Notes: a model not told the origin generated them from the sequence alone. A DNA stretch of 35,619 bases from Bordetella parapertussis (GCA_945903445.1 CAMDNZ010000033.1:1-35619); one strand, 5' to 3'. Shown: positions 7,101 through 16,756, counted from the first letter of the stretch. Translations and numbers: made by a program.

Positions 7101-10100
7101 TTATTTCACCGCAGCACGCGCATTGCGGAACATGCGCATCCACGGGCTGTAAGCACCCCCGCTGTCTTTCTCGCTCCATTGCTCGGGCGCCCACGACATC
7201 ATGACGCTGCGCGTCACGCGTTCGGGATGCGGCATCATGACGGTGAAGCGACCATCTTCAGTGGTCACCGAGGTCAAGCCACCCGGGCTGCCGTTGGGGT
7301 TATACGGATAGGCTTCGGTCGCCACGCCGCGATTGTCCAGGAAGCGAGCCGCCGCCTGAACTCGGGCCTGATCGCCTTGGGCCGAGAAGTTCGCGAAACC
7401 CTCTCCGTGCGCCACAGCCACCGGCACCTGAGTGCCCGCCATGCCACTGAAAAACAGCGAAGGCGAATCCAGCACCTCGACCATCGACAGGCGGGCTTCG
7501 TACTTTTCCGACTGGTTACGGGTAAATCGTGGCCAGAATTCGGCACCCGGAATCAATGGAGCCAGTGCAGCCATCATCTGGCAACCGTTGCAAATCCCTA
7601 AAGCGAAGGTATCGCCCCGCCCGAAATACGCGGCGAACTGATCGGCCAGCTTCGCGTTGAATCGGATGGTGCGCGCCCAGCCTTCGCCAGCACCCAGCAC
7701 ATCGCCATAGCTGAAGCCGCCTACGGCCACCAAGCCCTGCATGGTCGACAAATCGGCACGGCCGGACAACAGATCGGTCATGTGAACGTCGACCGCTTCA
7801 AAACCCGCCGTATCGAACGCCCACGCCATTTCGACCTGGCTGTTGCAACCCTGCTCACGCAAAATGGCGACGCGCGGACGCTTGCCGCTGGTGATGAAAG
7901 GCGCTGCCACATCTTCTTGGGGATCGAAGTGCACGACCGGGGTCATGCCCGGATCTTCGCGGTCGGTCCAGACATCCCACTCGGCCTGCGCGCAGGCGGG
8001 ATTGTCGCGACGCGATCCGATGCGATAGGACACCTCGCTCCAGATACGGCCCAGTTCGACTCGCGGGCGGGCCCAGACTTTACGGCCATCGCGGAAAAAT
8101 TCAATTTCGTCGCTGTCGTTCAAGCCGCCGATGACGTGAGAGTGAACCGACAGACCGGCGCCACGCAGCACCTGCATGACCGCATCGCGGTCGGATGCAC
8201 GCACTTGCACGACGGCACCCGCCTCTTCCGAGAACAAGGCTTTCAAAGTCGCTTCGTCGCGTTGCACCTTGACCTGCTCGGGGCGGATTTTGTAATCGCC
8301 CCAATCGGCCGCGTTCGGGTCGATGGTCAGCATATCCAGATTCACGGAAACGCCCGTGCGACCGGCAAACGCCATTTCGCACAGCGTGGCGCACAAGCCG
8401 CCGTCCGAACGGTCGTGATAGGCCAGCAAGGTACCGGCTTCGGCCAGGGTACGGATGGTCACGAAGAACGCGCGCAATTGCGCGGCGTCGTCCACATCGG
8501 GGGTCTCGGTGCCGACCTGATTGAAGGCTTGCGCCAGAATCGAGCCGCCCATGCGGTGTTTGCCCGCACCCAGATCGATGGCGATCAGCACGCTGTCGCC
8601 TACATCGGTGCGCAATTGCGGCGTCAAGCTGGCGCGCACGTCGGCCACTGGCGCGAATGCGGTCACCACCAGCGAGACGGGCGACACCACCTGAAGCGAC
8701 TCGTCGCCTTCTTTCCAGGCCGTCTTCATGGACAGCGAATCCTTGCCCACCGGAATCGACAGGCCAACGGCCTGGCACAACTCGCTCACGGCCTGCACGG
8801 TATCGAACAACGCGGCGTCCTGGCCTTCGACGCCGCAAGCGGCCATCCAGTTGGCCGACAGTTTGATGTCTTCGACGCGTTGAACGTCGGCAGCCGCCAG
8901 GTTGGTCAGCGCCTCGGCCACAGCCATGCGGCCGGACGCAGGCGCATCCAGCATCGCCAGAGGCGTGCGCTCGCCCATGGACATGGCTTCGCCACGGAAT
9001 CCTTCGTAATCGGCCAAGGTCACGGCGCAATCGGCCACCGGCACCTGCCATGGGCCGACCATCTGGTCGCGGCTGGACAATCCGCCCACGGTACGGTCGC
9101 CAATGGTGATCAGGAAGGTCTTGTTGGCAACGGTGGGGTGACGCAATACTCGCTCGACGGCATCGTCCAAGCCGATGACGGTCAGATCCATGGCTTCGGA
9201 TACGCCTGCGACGCGCACCACGTCGCGGGTCATGCGCGGCGGCTTGCCCAAAATGACGTCGATGGGCACGTCCACGGGACGCAAATCGGCCGCCGGGCCC
9301 GGGGTATCCAGGCGAGGCACGCCTTCGCCGTCCACCACGCGCAGTTGACGCGCCTCGGTGGCGACGCCGACCACCGCATACGGGCAGCGCTCGCGCTGGG
9401 CGATGGCATCGAAACGCGGCAAATCGGCAGGCGCAATGGCCAGAACATAACGCTCTTGTGCTTCGTTGCTCCACACTTCGGCCGGCGACATGCCGGACTC
9501 TTCCAGATGCACGCGCTTCAAATCGAAGGTCGCGCCCCGTCCGGCGTCGTTCACCAGCTCCGGGAACGCGTTGGACAAGCCGCCCGCGCCGACGTCGTGG
9601 ATGGCGACGATGGGATTGTTCTCGCCCAGATGCCAGCAGCGGTCGATCACTTCCTGCGCACGGCGCTGCAACTCGGGGTTGCCGCGTTGCACCGAATCGA
9701 AGTCGAGTTCGGCGCTGTTGCTGCCCACACCCATGCTGGAGGCAGCGCTACCGCCCATGCCGATCCGCATTCCCGGCCCACCCAGTTGGATGAGCAGGTT
9801 GCCGTCGGCGATTTCGTTCTTGTGGGTCAAACCCGCGTCGATGCTGCCCAGTCCGCCCGCAATCATGATGGGCTTGTGATAACCCCAGCGAGTGCCGCCA
9901 GCGGTCTGCTCGAACGAACGGAAGTAGCCCAACAAGTTGGGGCGGCCGAATTCGTTGTTGAATGCCGCGCCACCGATCGGCCCTTCGACCATGATGTCCA
10001 GGGGGCTGGCGATACGCTCGGGCAAACCGTGGTGATCGGCCTCCCAAGGGGCCAATGCGTCGTCGATGCGCAGGTGCGACACCGTAAAACCCGTCAAACC

Positions 10101-11129
10101 CGCTTTGGGCTTGGAGCCTCGGCCTGTGGCACCCTCGTCGCGAATTTCACCGCCCGCACCCGTGGCCGCGCCAGGAAACGGTGCGATGGCGGTCGGGTGG
10201 TTGTGCGTCTCGACCTTCATCAAGGTGTGCACAGTCGTGTCACGGCGTACGTAAGTTTGAGCGCCGTCCTGCCCGGCAGGCGTGGGATAAAAGCGCGAAG
10301 CCGGACCGCCCGCCATGATGGCGGCGTTGTCCGAATAAGCCACCACCGTGCCTTCGGGCTGAGCGGCGTGGGTCTCGCGAATCATGCCGAACAGGGTCTT
10401 GCTCTGCGGCGCGCCGTCGATCACCCACTGGGCGTTGAAAATCTTGTGGCGGCAATGCTCGCTGTTCGCCTGGGCGAACATCATCAGTTCGACGTCGGTG
10501 GGGTCGCGCCCCAGATCGGTAAACGCCTGAGCCAGATAATCGATTTCGTCGTCGGACAAGGCCAGACCCATGGCCGAGTTGGCATGTTCCAGCGCGGCAC
10601 GGCCATCGGTCAGCACGGCGACAGTCTGGATGGCCTTACCCGCCAGTTCGGCGAACAACACCGATCCGTCGAACGACGCATCCACCACGGTTTCGGTCAT
10701 GCGGTCGTGCAACAGCGCAGCGGCACGCGCCAGTTGAGCGTCGTCCAACTTTTTGCTGCCCAGCAGACCACGTTCGGGCGTCAGTACGAAGCGCAAGCCG
10801 CGTTCGATACGGCGCACGCCGCTCAAACCACAATTGTGCGCAATGTCGGTCGCTTTGCTGGCCCAGGGCGATATGGTGCCCGGCCGGGGGATGACGCGCA
10901 GCACGATCGCCTGCGAGGCAGCGTTTGCACCCGGCGCGCCGTAATTTAGCAAATCCGCCAGACGCTGCTGGTCGCCCGTGGTGAGTTCGCCGTCGGTCCA
11001 GACGAAATGTTCGTATTGAGCATCGACGTCGGCGACAGGCAAGCCCGCCTGCTTGAACTGAGCGAGCAAACGCTCGCGCCGGAAAGTGGAAAGTGCGGCT
11101 GAGCCGGGCAAAAGCTGGACGTGGGACAC
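7101..11129 (-). CDS. purL: Phosphoribosylformylglycinamidine synthase (large, single-chain type)
   Basis: The enzyme converts FGAR, ATP and glutamine to FGAM in the fourth step of purine synthesis. It has an N-terminal PurS-like domain, a linker, two AIRS-type ATP-binding halves (for example EVETHNHPTAIAPFPGA in the first) and a C-terminal glutaminase with the nucleophile in LGICNGCQM and HPERV near the end. I chose GTG at 11129 (VSHVQLLPGSAALS), giving 1342 residues, close to other proteobacterial PurL proteins. A GTG at 11222 would add 31 residues without similarity and almost touch greB. The ribosome-binding site at 11129 is weak, so the start is not certain. It is transcribed leftward after greB. 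Confidence 0.97.
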   Translation of the reverse strand: MSHVQLLPGSAALSTFRRERLLAQFKQAGLPVADVDAQYEHFVWTDGELTTGDQQRLADLLNYGAPGANAASQAIVLRVIPRPGTISPWASKATDIAHNCGLSGVRRIERGLRFVLTPERGLLGSKKLDDAQLARAAALLHDRMTETVVDASFDGSVLFAELAGKAIQTVAVLTDGRAALEHANSAMGLALSDDEIDYLAQAFTDLGRDPTDVELMMFAQANSEHCRHKIFNAQWVIDGAPQSKTLFGMIRETHAAQPEGTVVAYSDNAAIMAGGPASRFYPTPAGQDGAQTYVRRDTTVHTLMKVETHNHPTAIAPFPGAATGAGGEIRDEGATGRGSKPKAGLTGFTVSHLRIDDALAPWEADHHGLPERIASPLDIMVEGPIGGAAFNNEFGRPNLLGYFRSFEQTAGGTRWGYHKPIMIAGGLGSIDAGLTHKNEIADGNLLIQLGGPGMRIGMGGSAASSMGVGSNSAELDFDSVQRGNPELQRRAQEVIDRCWHLGENNPIVAIHDVGAGGLSNAFPELVNDAGRGATFDLKRVHLEESGMSPAEVWSNEAQERYVLAIAPADLPRFDAIAQRERCPYAVVGVATEARQLRVVDGEGVPRLDTPGPAADLRPVDVPIDVILGKPPRMTRDVVRVAGVSEAMDLTVIGLDDAVERVLRHPTVANKTFLITIGDRTVGGLSSRDQMVGPWQVPVADCAVTLADYEGFRGEAMSMGERTPLAMLDAPASGRMAVAEALTNLAAADVQRVEDIKLSANWMAACGVEGQDAALFDTVQAVSELCQAVGLSIPVGKDSLSMKTAWKEGDESLQVVSPVSLVVTAFAPVADVRASLTPQLRTDVGDSVLIAIDLGAGKHRMGGSILAQAFNQVGTETPDVDDAAQLRAFFVTIRTLAEAGTLLAYHDRSDGGLCATLCEMAFAGRTGVSVNLDMLTIDPNAADWGDYKIRPEQVKVQRDEATLKALFSEEAGAVVQVRASDRDAVMQVLRGAGLSVHSHVIGGLNDSDEIEFFRDGRKVWARPRVELGRIWSEVSYRIGSRRDNPACAQAEWDVWTDREDPGMTPVVHFDPQEDVAAPFITSGKRPRVAILREQGCNSQVEMAWAFDTAGFEAVDVHMTDLLSGRADLSTMQGLVAVGGFSYGDVLGAGEGWARTIRFNAKLADQFAAYFGRGDTFALGICNGCQMMAALAPLIPGAEFWPRFTRNQSEKYEARLSMVEVLDSPSLFFSGMAGTQVPVAVAHGEGFANFSAQGDQARVQAAARFLDNRGVATEAYPYNPNGSPGGLTSVTTEDGRFTVMMPHPERVTRSVMMSWAPEQWSEKDSGGAYSPWMRMFRNARAAVK

Positions 11130-11228
11130 GATGCGGGACCGGAAATGTGAAAGCGAATGCGCGATTTTAGCGCGTTGCGCAACCCCGCCCCGCCCTGTGC
11201 TGCGAATGGGGATTCTCGGCACACCCCA

Positions 11229-11780
11229 TCAGGGATATCTGACTTCCAACACGTCCAATTCGTCTATGCCGGCAGGCGTGCGCAAGACGACGGTATCACC
11301 TTCACGAGATTTGGTCAGCGCCCGCGCCACCGGCGACACCCAACTGATTTTTCCTGCCAGGGGTTCGGCCTCGTCCACCCCGACGATGGTGACGGTGTGT
11401 TCGTCGCCCGCTCGCCCTACGTAATGCACGGTCGCGCCGAAAAACACTTGATCGCGATTGGTCTGAGCCGCCGGATCGACGACTTCGGCTATATCCAGTC
11501 GGCGGGTCAGGAAACGCATACGGCGGTCTATTTCGCGCAGGCGCTTTTTGCCATAGAGGTAATCGCCGTTCTCGGAGCGGTCTCCGTTCGAGGCCGCCCA
11601 CGACACCACCTGCACCACGGCCGGACGTTCGACCGTCATCAAATGCGCCAGTTCGTCACGCAGGGCCGCATAACCACCCGGTGTGAGGTAATTCTTGGTT
11701 CCCACAGGTAATGCCTGCGCCTGGGGGACGAGATCGTCCTCGTCGTCGTTTTCCGGCTCTTTGACAAACGCTTTATTCAT
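11229..11780 (-). CDS. greB: Transcript cleavage factor GreB
   Basis: The 183-residue protein rescues backtracked RNA polymerase by stimulating cleavage of the nascent RNA. After an acidic N-terminal extension (EPENDDEDD) the coiled-coil domain begins at YLTPGGYAALRDEL. It contains the tip segment SENGDYLYGKKRLREIDRR with the acidic residues that enter the polymerase channel. The C-terminal FKBP-like domain runs from VFFGATVHYV to the end. The YLYGKKRLREID stretch favours GreB over GreA. The stop is 99 bp upstream of the chosen purL start, and the PHP gene ends 2 bp before the greB start, suggesting a shared transcript. Confidence 0.95.
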   Translation of the reverse strand: MNKAFVKEPENDDEDDLVPQAQALPVGTKNYLTPGGYAALRDELAHLMTVERPAVVQVVSWAASNGDRSENGDYLYGKKRLREIDRRMRFLTRRLDIAEVVDPAAQTNRDQVFFGATVHYVGRAGDEHTVTIVGVDEAEPLAGKISWVSPVARALTKSREGDTVVLRTPAGIDELDVLEVRYP

Positions 11781-11782
11781 AA

Positions 11783-12631
11783 TCAGTACCAGTCGTGCCA
11801 GATCGGGGTCAGATCGGCAGGCAAAGGCGGCAATTGCCCCAGATCGATACGACTTTCCTCAGGACTATGGAAATCGGAGCCACGAGACGCCTTGAATCCA
11901 TACTTACGGGCGACTTTGGCATATCTGCGCCACTCGTCCGGCGTGTGACTGCCCGTGGTGACTTCGATAGCCACTCCGCCCAGATCGATGAAATCGCTGA
12001 ACAGCGCATCGAATTGCGCCGGCGAAAATTTGTAGCGGCCTGGATGCGCGACCACCGCCTGACCGCCTGCCGCACGAATCCAGCCCACCGCCTGCTCCAG
12101 CTTCGCCCACTGCATGGGCACATGCCCTTGCCGGTCATCGCCCAGAAACTTGGTGAACACGGTTTGCACATCGGGGCAGTATCCCGCTTCGACCAGGAAT
12201 CGGGCGAAATGCGTGCGTCCCACCATCTCTGGATTGTCGACGAAGCCCAACGCCCCCTCGTAGGCTCCCGGCATACCAAGAGCGGCGAGGCGCTCGCCGA
12301 TCTCGACAGCGCGCTTGCGCCGCCCGGATCGGGTGTCTATCAAGCCCGCCACCAATTCGGCATGCTCAGGATCGAAATTCAAGCCGACGATATGCACCGT
12401 CTGTCCCGAGTACGTGACCGATATCTCGACGCCCGGCACAAAACGCATGCCCAGCTCACGGGCGGCCCGGCCCGCGGCGGCCACGCCTGCCACCTGGTCG
12501 TGATCGGTCAGCGCCCATATATCGACGCCATGGGCGTGTGCTCTGGCCGCCACGGCTTCCGGGGCAAGCACCCCATCGGACACGGTGGAATGGCAGTGCA
12601 GATCGGCGTTGGGCATGTCGAGAGGATTCAT
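11783..12631 (-). CDS. rnm: PHP-domain phosphoesterase, RNase AM / nucleoside bisphosphate phosphatase type
   Basis: The 282-residue protein is a PHP-family metal hydrolase. Metal-binding motifs are HCHSTVSDG (residues about 10-18), LTDHDQ, PGVEIS, VAHPGRYK and the final SRGSDFH. This set and the length match the E. coli YciV (RNase AM) family, which dephosphorylates pAp-type 3',5'-bisphosphates and trims rRNA 5' ends. I started at ATG 12631; the in-frame ATG at 12616 is equally possible because neither has a strong ribosome-binding site. A longer frame upstream overlaps the next gene and has no family similarity. It lies 2 bp from greB. Confidence 0.88.
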   Translation of the reverse strand: MNPLDMPNADLHCHSTVSDGVLAPEAVAARAHAHGVDIWALTDHDQVAGVAAAGRAARELGMRFVPGVEISVTYSGQTVHIVGLNFDPEHAELVAGLIDTRSGRRKRAVEIGERLAALGMPGAYEGALGFVDNPEMVGRTHFARFLVEAGYCPDVQTVFTKFLGDDRQGHVPMQWAKLEQAVGWIRAAGGQAVVAHPGRYKFSPAQFDALFSDFIDLGGVAIEVTTGSHTPDEWRRYAKVARKYGFKASRGSDFHSPEESRIDLGQLPPLPADLTPIWHDWY

Positions 12632-12657
12632 AGGGCCATTGTAGGCGCAGCGTCGGG

Positions 12658-13530
12658 CTATCGAACACCCTGATCGTCGAGCAGAAATCGGGCGACCGGG
12701 TCGAGCTGGCTGTTCTGCATCAAGGTAGGCGCATGCCCCACATCGGGCACCTCCAGTATTTGCGCCCGAGGTTGACGGCGCATCATCTCGTGTACGGTTT
12801 GCTGGGTGAGCAAATCGGACCGCGCGCCGCGTACGATCAGCACCGGACAGGTCAAAGACTCGAAGGCTTGCCACAGCAGCAACTCACCCGCCGCGATGGC
12901 TGCCGGGTCGTACTGGGCGAATGGCCCGGCAATGCCCAAATCGTAATGCTTGACCCAGTGTTCGCCCTCTTGCCGGTAAACATGCTGTGCCAACGCATCC
13001 CACTGCGCGTCGGTGTGCTCACCAAAGGGCGCGGCCGTTTCGCGCATGTACGCGCCGGCCTCGGCCAGACTGGCAAACCGGGCGGGCTCGCCGGTGTAGC
13101 GCCCGATGCGCGACAGCGCCGCCAGGGGCAAGTGCGGCCCCACGTCATTGAGCACCAATTTATCGAGCGCAACGCCACCAGCTACTGCCAGGCCGACCAG
13201 GCCGCCCAGCGATGTACCCACCCAGGCAAGTTTGGTAGGTGCCAGATGCGCGACTAATAACATAAGGTCTCCCGCATATTGCGGGACGGTATAGAAAGCG
13301 GGATCGGCCAACCATCCCGACTTGCCCCGACCCACCAGATCGGGACAAATCACCCGATAGCGAGCGCTCAAGCGACGCGCCAATACATCGAAATCTCGTC
13401 CGGTGCGCGTCAGACCGTGTACGCACATCAAGACTTGCGACGACTGCGGATCGCCCCACTCCCAATATGCCATCCGATGATGACCGGCCGGACTGACGCA
13501 GCTGATGTCGTGCAAACGGGGTTCAATCAT
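12658..13530 (-). CDS. Alpha/beta hydrolase
   Basis: The 290-residue cytoplasmic protein has the alpha/beta-hydrolase fold. HGLTRTGRDFD forms the oxyanion region, GTSLGG carries the nucleophilic serine, an acid is likely in VRGARSDLL, and the catalytic histidine is in VPDVGHAPTL near the C-terminus. No signal peptide is seen. The substrate cannot be told from the sequence; the family includes esterases, haloperoxidase-like and dienelactone-type enzymes. It is the first gene of the leftward block and lies back to back with the transglutaminase-like gene. Confidence 0.9.
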   Translation of the reverse strand: MIEPRLHDISCVSPAGHHRMAYWEWGDPQSSQVLMCVHGLTRTGRDFDVLARRLSARYRVICPDLVGRGKSGWLADPAFYTVPQYAGDLMLLVAHLAPTKLAWVGTSLGGLVGLAVAGGVALDKLVLNDVGPHLPLAALSRIGRYTGEPARFASLAEAGAYMRETAAPFGEHTDAQWDALAQHVYRQEGEHWVKHYDLGIAGPFAQYDPAAIAAGELLLWQAFESLTCPVLIVRGARSDLLTQQTVHEMMRRQPRAQILEVPDVGHAPTLMQNSQLDPVARFLLDDQGVR

Positions 13531-13664
13531 GAGACTTTTCTGTTCCTATCAGTTGTTACCCGTTTCAGACTTGCACAGCACCATTACAAACAGATCGGGA
13601 CAAGCGTGAAATAGTGTCGGACGAGAAACGAAAGGCACATTCGAGGCCTTCACGGAGGATGATC

Positions 13665-14402
13665 ATGAAACACGACACAGGGCTGGCGTTTCGGCTGAAG
13701 CTATTAGCGTTACCTGAACCTTGGTATACGCCCATTCACTGGCTACATGATATTGCCTACGAGCATCTCAGCGATATCGATCTTCGCGTAGTGATGCTGA
13801 TCATTCGCGACATGCCCTATCGTAAACCGATGGCGGGCGACTCGGTATTCGATTGTTTGAACGAGTGGTGTGGGACGTGCGTCAGCAAGCACCTCGCCAT
13901 CTACAACCTGCTTCGCATGCTGGGTCTGGCCCCGCGTTTATGGATGGCCAACTACGACATGGCCCTGTGCCTGCCGCTGCACGACGATAAGCTGGCACAC
14001 ATTGCAAAGCGCAATAAGGTTCAGAATGTGCATGTATATGTGACCTGCGATTTCGGCCAAGGCGACCGCGTGATCGACCTCACTTTCCCCCGCCGCTTAG
14101 ACGTGAAAGGTTTTGTGGTGGCGCAAGACTGGACCCTCGATGGCGATTGCCCCATGCCTTATGCGCTGGGCGAGCGCCGCCAACTGACCCCCGACGCACA
14201 AGGATTGGCCCGCCGCCGCCAGTGGATTCAGCACCTGAATCCGGGCATGAGCAGTCAATATCGTCACAGGTTGCTAAATCATGTGGCATCCATTGCGGCC
14301 CACACGGAGGTTATGGAGGAAAACCGCAAGCGCTATATTCAGCGCAGCTATCAACAACTTAGTGCAGGCCAGGGTTTCCACCAGGCCCTGAGCATGGCTT
14401 AA
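13665..14402 (+). CDS. Transglutaminase-like protein of unknown function
   Basis: The 245-residue protein has the outline of a papain/transglutaminase-like fold: NEWCGTCVSKHLAIYNLLRM with the candidate nucleophilic cysteine, then VHVYVTCD with a histidine, then RVIDLTFPRR with an aspartate, in the order Cys-His-Asp. I infer this from motifs only. There is no signal peptide or membrane segment. The start at 13665 follows GGAGG by six bases; the ATG at 13659 and a GTG at 13614 are less likely. Its stop codon overlaps the direct-repeat box in front of the response regulator, so that promoter sits at its 3' end. Confidence 0.75.
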   Translation: MKHDTGLAFRLKLLALPEPWYTPIHWLHDIAYEHLSDIDLRVVMLIIRDMPYRKPMAGDSVFDCLNEWCGTCVSKHLAIYNLLRMLGLAPRLWMANYDMALCLPLHDDKLAHIAKRNKVQNVHVYVTCDFGQGDRVIDLTFPRRLDVKGFVVAQDWTLDGDCPMPYALGERRQLTPDAQGLARRRQWIQHLNPGMSSQYRHRLLNHVASIAAHTEVMEENRKRYIQRSYQQLSAGQGFHQALSMA

Positions 14403-14414
14403 GTCTCGCTTCAT
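14398..14414 (+). promoter_or_regulatory. PmrA/QseB-type direct-repeat box upstream of the response regulator
   Basis: CTTAAGTCTCGCTTCAT has two 6-bp half sites (CTTAAG, CTTCAT) separated by five bases, the arrangement bound by PmrA/QseB-like OmpR-family regulators. It lies 23 bases before the response regulator ATG, and 14 of its 17 bases recur at 16757. Autoregulation is inferred. Confidence 0.6.
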
Positions 14415-14437
14415 ATTGCGATGCTACGCTCGCGTAC

Positions 14438-15094
14438 ATGCGAGTGTTATTAGTAGAAGACGATACTTCTTTAGGGACGACGATCCAGTCCTGGCTGCGG
14501 CTAGACGGGTATGCCGTCGACTGGGTCGATCGTGGCGATTTAGCCGAAACGGCACTTCGGGCCCACGATTACCAATGCGTTTTATTGGATCGTGGGCTGC
14601 CAGGCCGAGACGGCGACAGCCTATTGGCGGCACTGCGCGCACGCGGCGCCGCCACCCCCGTGCTGATGATCACCGCCCGCGATGGCATCGGCGACCGGGT
14701 GCAAGGATTGGATCTGGGCGCCGACGACTATCTGGTCAAGCCTTTCGACCTGGAAGAGCTCTCGGCGCGGATTCGGGCGTCCGTCAGACGTCATGGCGGC
14801 ACTGCCGCGGCGCTATTGACCCATGGCGATTTGGCGCTGGACCCCGCCGCCAGGCGACTCACCCAGGCCGACGAATCCGTGGCATTGACCGCCCGCGAGT
14901 TTGCCGTTCTGCACGCGTTGATGCGACGCCCCGATCACATCGTCTCGCGCGACCAGTTGGAAGAAGCCCTCTATGGCTGGGGCGACGAGGTCGAAAGCAA
15001 CGCCATCGAAGTGCATATCTACAACCTACGTAAGAAGCTGGGCAGCGACCGCATCGTGACCGTGCGGCGGCAAGGCTACAGGCTGGGCACATGA
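14438..15094 (+). CDS. OmpR-family response regulator (QseB/PmrA-like)
   Basis: The 218-residue protein has a receiver domain with the acidic pair D8/D9, the phospho-acceptor D51 in VLLDRGLPG, Thr in MITARD and Lys in DDYLVKPF. A C-terminal winged helix follows (LTAREFAVLHALMRRPDHIV and later VHIYNLRKKLG). The layout matches QseB/PmrA. No ribosome-binding site precedes the ATG, and the repeat box ends only 23 bases upstream, so the mRNA may be leaderless. Its stop overlaps the sensor kinase start (ATGATG). Together they form a two-component system that probably controls its own gene and the BOF-protein gene. Confidence 0.93.
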   Translation: MRVLLVEDDTSLGTTIQSWLRLDGYAVDWVDRGDLAETALRAHDYQCVLLDRGLPGRDGDSLLAALRARGAATPVLMITARDGIGDRVQGLDLGADDYLVKPFDLEELSARIRASVRRHGGTAAALLTHGDLALDPAARRLTQADESVALTAREFAVLHALMRRPDHIVSRDQLEEALYGWGDEVESNAIEVHIYNLRKKLGSDRIVTVRRQGYRLGT

Positions 15095-16719
15095 TGCCCC
15101 GTTTCTTTCGGCCTTCTGCGCCCACCTGGGTGCGCCGACTCATAGACCGATTGCGCGCACGCGACCACACGGTGGGCGCATGGCGCGGGCGAGCGGATCG
15201 ACCCTTGCATTATTCGCTGCGTCGTCGGCTGATTGTCACCACCCTGCTCTCCAGCCTCGTCTGCGGACTGGCGTGCGTGGCGATGGTGATGGTGATTGCC
15301 TGGAACGAAACCAGCGATACGTTCGATAGCGCATTGGAAGAAGGTGCTCGCCTGACGTTATCGCTGGGCGCCGCCATGGCCCGCGACGACGCACTCGAAC
15401 GCGACGAGGACCGCGTGCGAGTCGATCGCGCCGACAAGCGTGTCAGCCTGTACTACCAGCTCGTCGGCGACGACGGCGATGTCTTGCGCCGCGCGCGGGG
15501 CGCGCCAGACGAGCCATTCGTGGAAAACGACCCGGACGACGACGAGTTCTATAACGTCTGGGCCGATGGCCGTCTGTGGCGAGTCTACGTTCTCAAGCAC
15601 GACGATCTCGATCTGGAAGTGCAAATTGGGCAGCACTGGGACGACCGCAATGAACTGCTGTCCGAAACCATCGAAGCGCTCGCCTGGCCTGCGCTGGCAT
15701 TGTGGCTGGCATTGGGATTCATCAACGGGTGGGTGATCCGTAAATCGCTCCAGCCGCTGGAATCCGCTGCACGCGCCATCGCGCAGAAATCGCCCGACGA
15801 TCTCACGGCCGTTTCCGTGGATGGGCAGTCGACCGAGGTGGCCGCGATGTTGGCCGCACTGAACACGGTGTTGATCCGCCTATCGGGTGCATTGAAGTCC
15901 GAGCGACGCTTTACCGCCGATGCCGCCCATGAGCTTCGCACGCCGCTGGCCGCACTGGGCTCGAAAATCCAGTTGATGCAGCGGCGCTATCGTGTTGCCG
16001 GATCGAACGATCCGCAGGTCGACATGAACACGGACCTTCAAAACGATCTACAGGGGCTGCGCACCGATCTGGCCCGAAACACTGCCCTGGTGGAAAACCT
16101 GTTGCTACTGGCCCGGTTGGACCCTCAAGGCGCAGACGATCTGCCCAAAGAGCGGGTGGATGTCTATACCTTGCTGCGCGAAGTCGTCGCGGCCTGCGCT
16201 CCCGCCGCGCAAGCACGAGCGATACGTATCGACGTGACTGAGGCAAAGGGATCAGGGTTGGACGCGGCAAGCATCAACCTGTGCGCGAATCGGCAGCTTT
16301 TGTTCAGCGCATTGCGCAATCTCGTCGACAATGCCGTGCGCTACGGCGTCGAGGGGGGACGCGTCGTGATCGAACTCGATACCAAGTGCACGGCGATCGG
16401 CTCGGACGCTGTCTTATATGCTGGCGCCCCGTCACATGCTCGTATCGAGTCCGACGTACAGACTCGAACCTCGCCGCAAGCTCGCCCTCGGACATCTACT
16501 TGCTTTAGTGTTCGCGACGACGGACCGGGCGTGCCACCCGCCGAACATGGGCGGCTGACCCAACGGTTCTACCGGCGATTGGGCCACCGGGCGACCGGCA
16601 ACGGTTTAGGGCTATCCATCGTCGAGCAGATCGTCGTGTTGCATGGCGGCAGTCTCAGTTTCGGCGAAGGAATCGACGAACGAGGTTTGGGTGTGCATCT
16701 GCATTTACCTAATGACTGA
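15091..16719 (+). CDS. Membrane sensor histidine kinase (QseC/PmrB-like)
   Basis: This 542-residue kinase partners the response regulator, which it overlaps by 4 bp. A membrane segment near residues 48-68 is followed by a periplasmic sensor domain rich in Asp and Glu (for example NDPDDDEFYNVWADG), a second membrane segment near 190-210, a HAMP-like linker, the H-box TADAAHELRTPLAAL with H280, the N-box LRNLVDNAVRYG, the G1 box DDGPGVPP and the G2 box GNGLGLSIV. The acidic sensor domain would suit cation or cationic-peptide sensing, which is inference. About 40 residues without similarity lie between the N and G1 boxes, longer than in QseC. Confidence 0.92.
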   Translation: MMPRFFRPSAPTWVRRLIDRLRARDHTVGAWRGRADRPLHYSLRRRLIVTTLLSSLVCGLACVAMVMVIAWNETSDTFDSALEEGARLTLSLGAAMARDDALERDEDRVRVDRADKRVSLYYQLVGDDGDVLRRARGAPDEPFVENDPDDDEFYNVWADGRLWRVYVLKHDDLDLEVQIGQHWDDRNELLSETIEALAWPALALWLALGFINGWVIRKSLQPLESAARAIAQKSPDDLTAVSVDGQSTEVAAMLAALNTVLIRLSGALKSERRFTADAAHELRTPLAALGSKIQLMQRRYRVAGSNDPQVDMNTDLQNDLQGLRTDLARNTALVENLLLLARLDPQGADDLPKERVDVYTLLREVVAACAPAAQARAIRIDVTEAKGSGLDAASINLCANRQLLFSALRNLVDNAVRYGVEGGRVVIELDTKCTAIGSDAVLYAGAPSHARIESDVQTRTSPQARPRTSTCFSVRDDGPGVPPAEHGRLTQRFYRRLGHRATGNGLGLSIVEQIVVLHGGSLSFGEGIDERGLGVHLHLPND

Positions 16720-16756
16720 TCGATGATTTTTTTCCTGGATTGTGTGTTGATCTCTA

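Noticed and set aside
5220..7601. Very long open frame on the plus strand opposite guaB and purL
   Set aside because: It is the antisense of strongly conserved genes with high G+C codon bias; its residues are rich in His, Arg, Gly and Asp with no domain.
7782..10949. 1055-codon plus-strand open frame opposite purL
   Set aside because: It is a shadow of purL codon structure, with no start signal and no recognisable motif.
11783..12874. Longer 363-residue version of the PHP protein
   Set aside because: The first 81 residues overlap the hydrolase gene, lack family similarity and are Arg/Ala rich; the start at 12631 fits the family.
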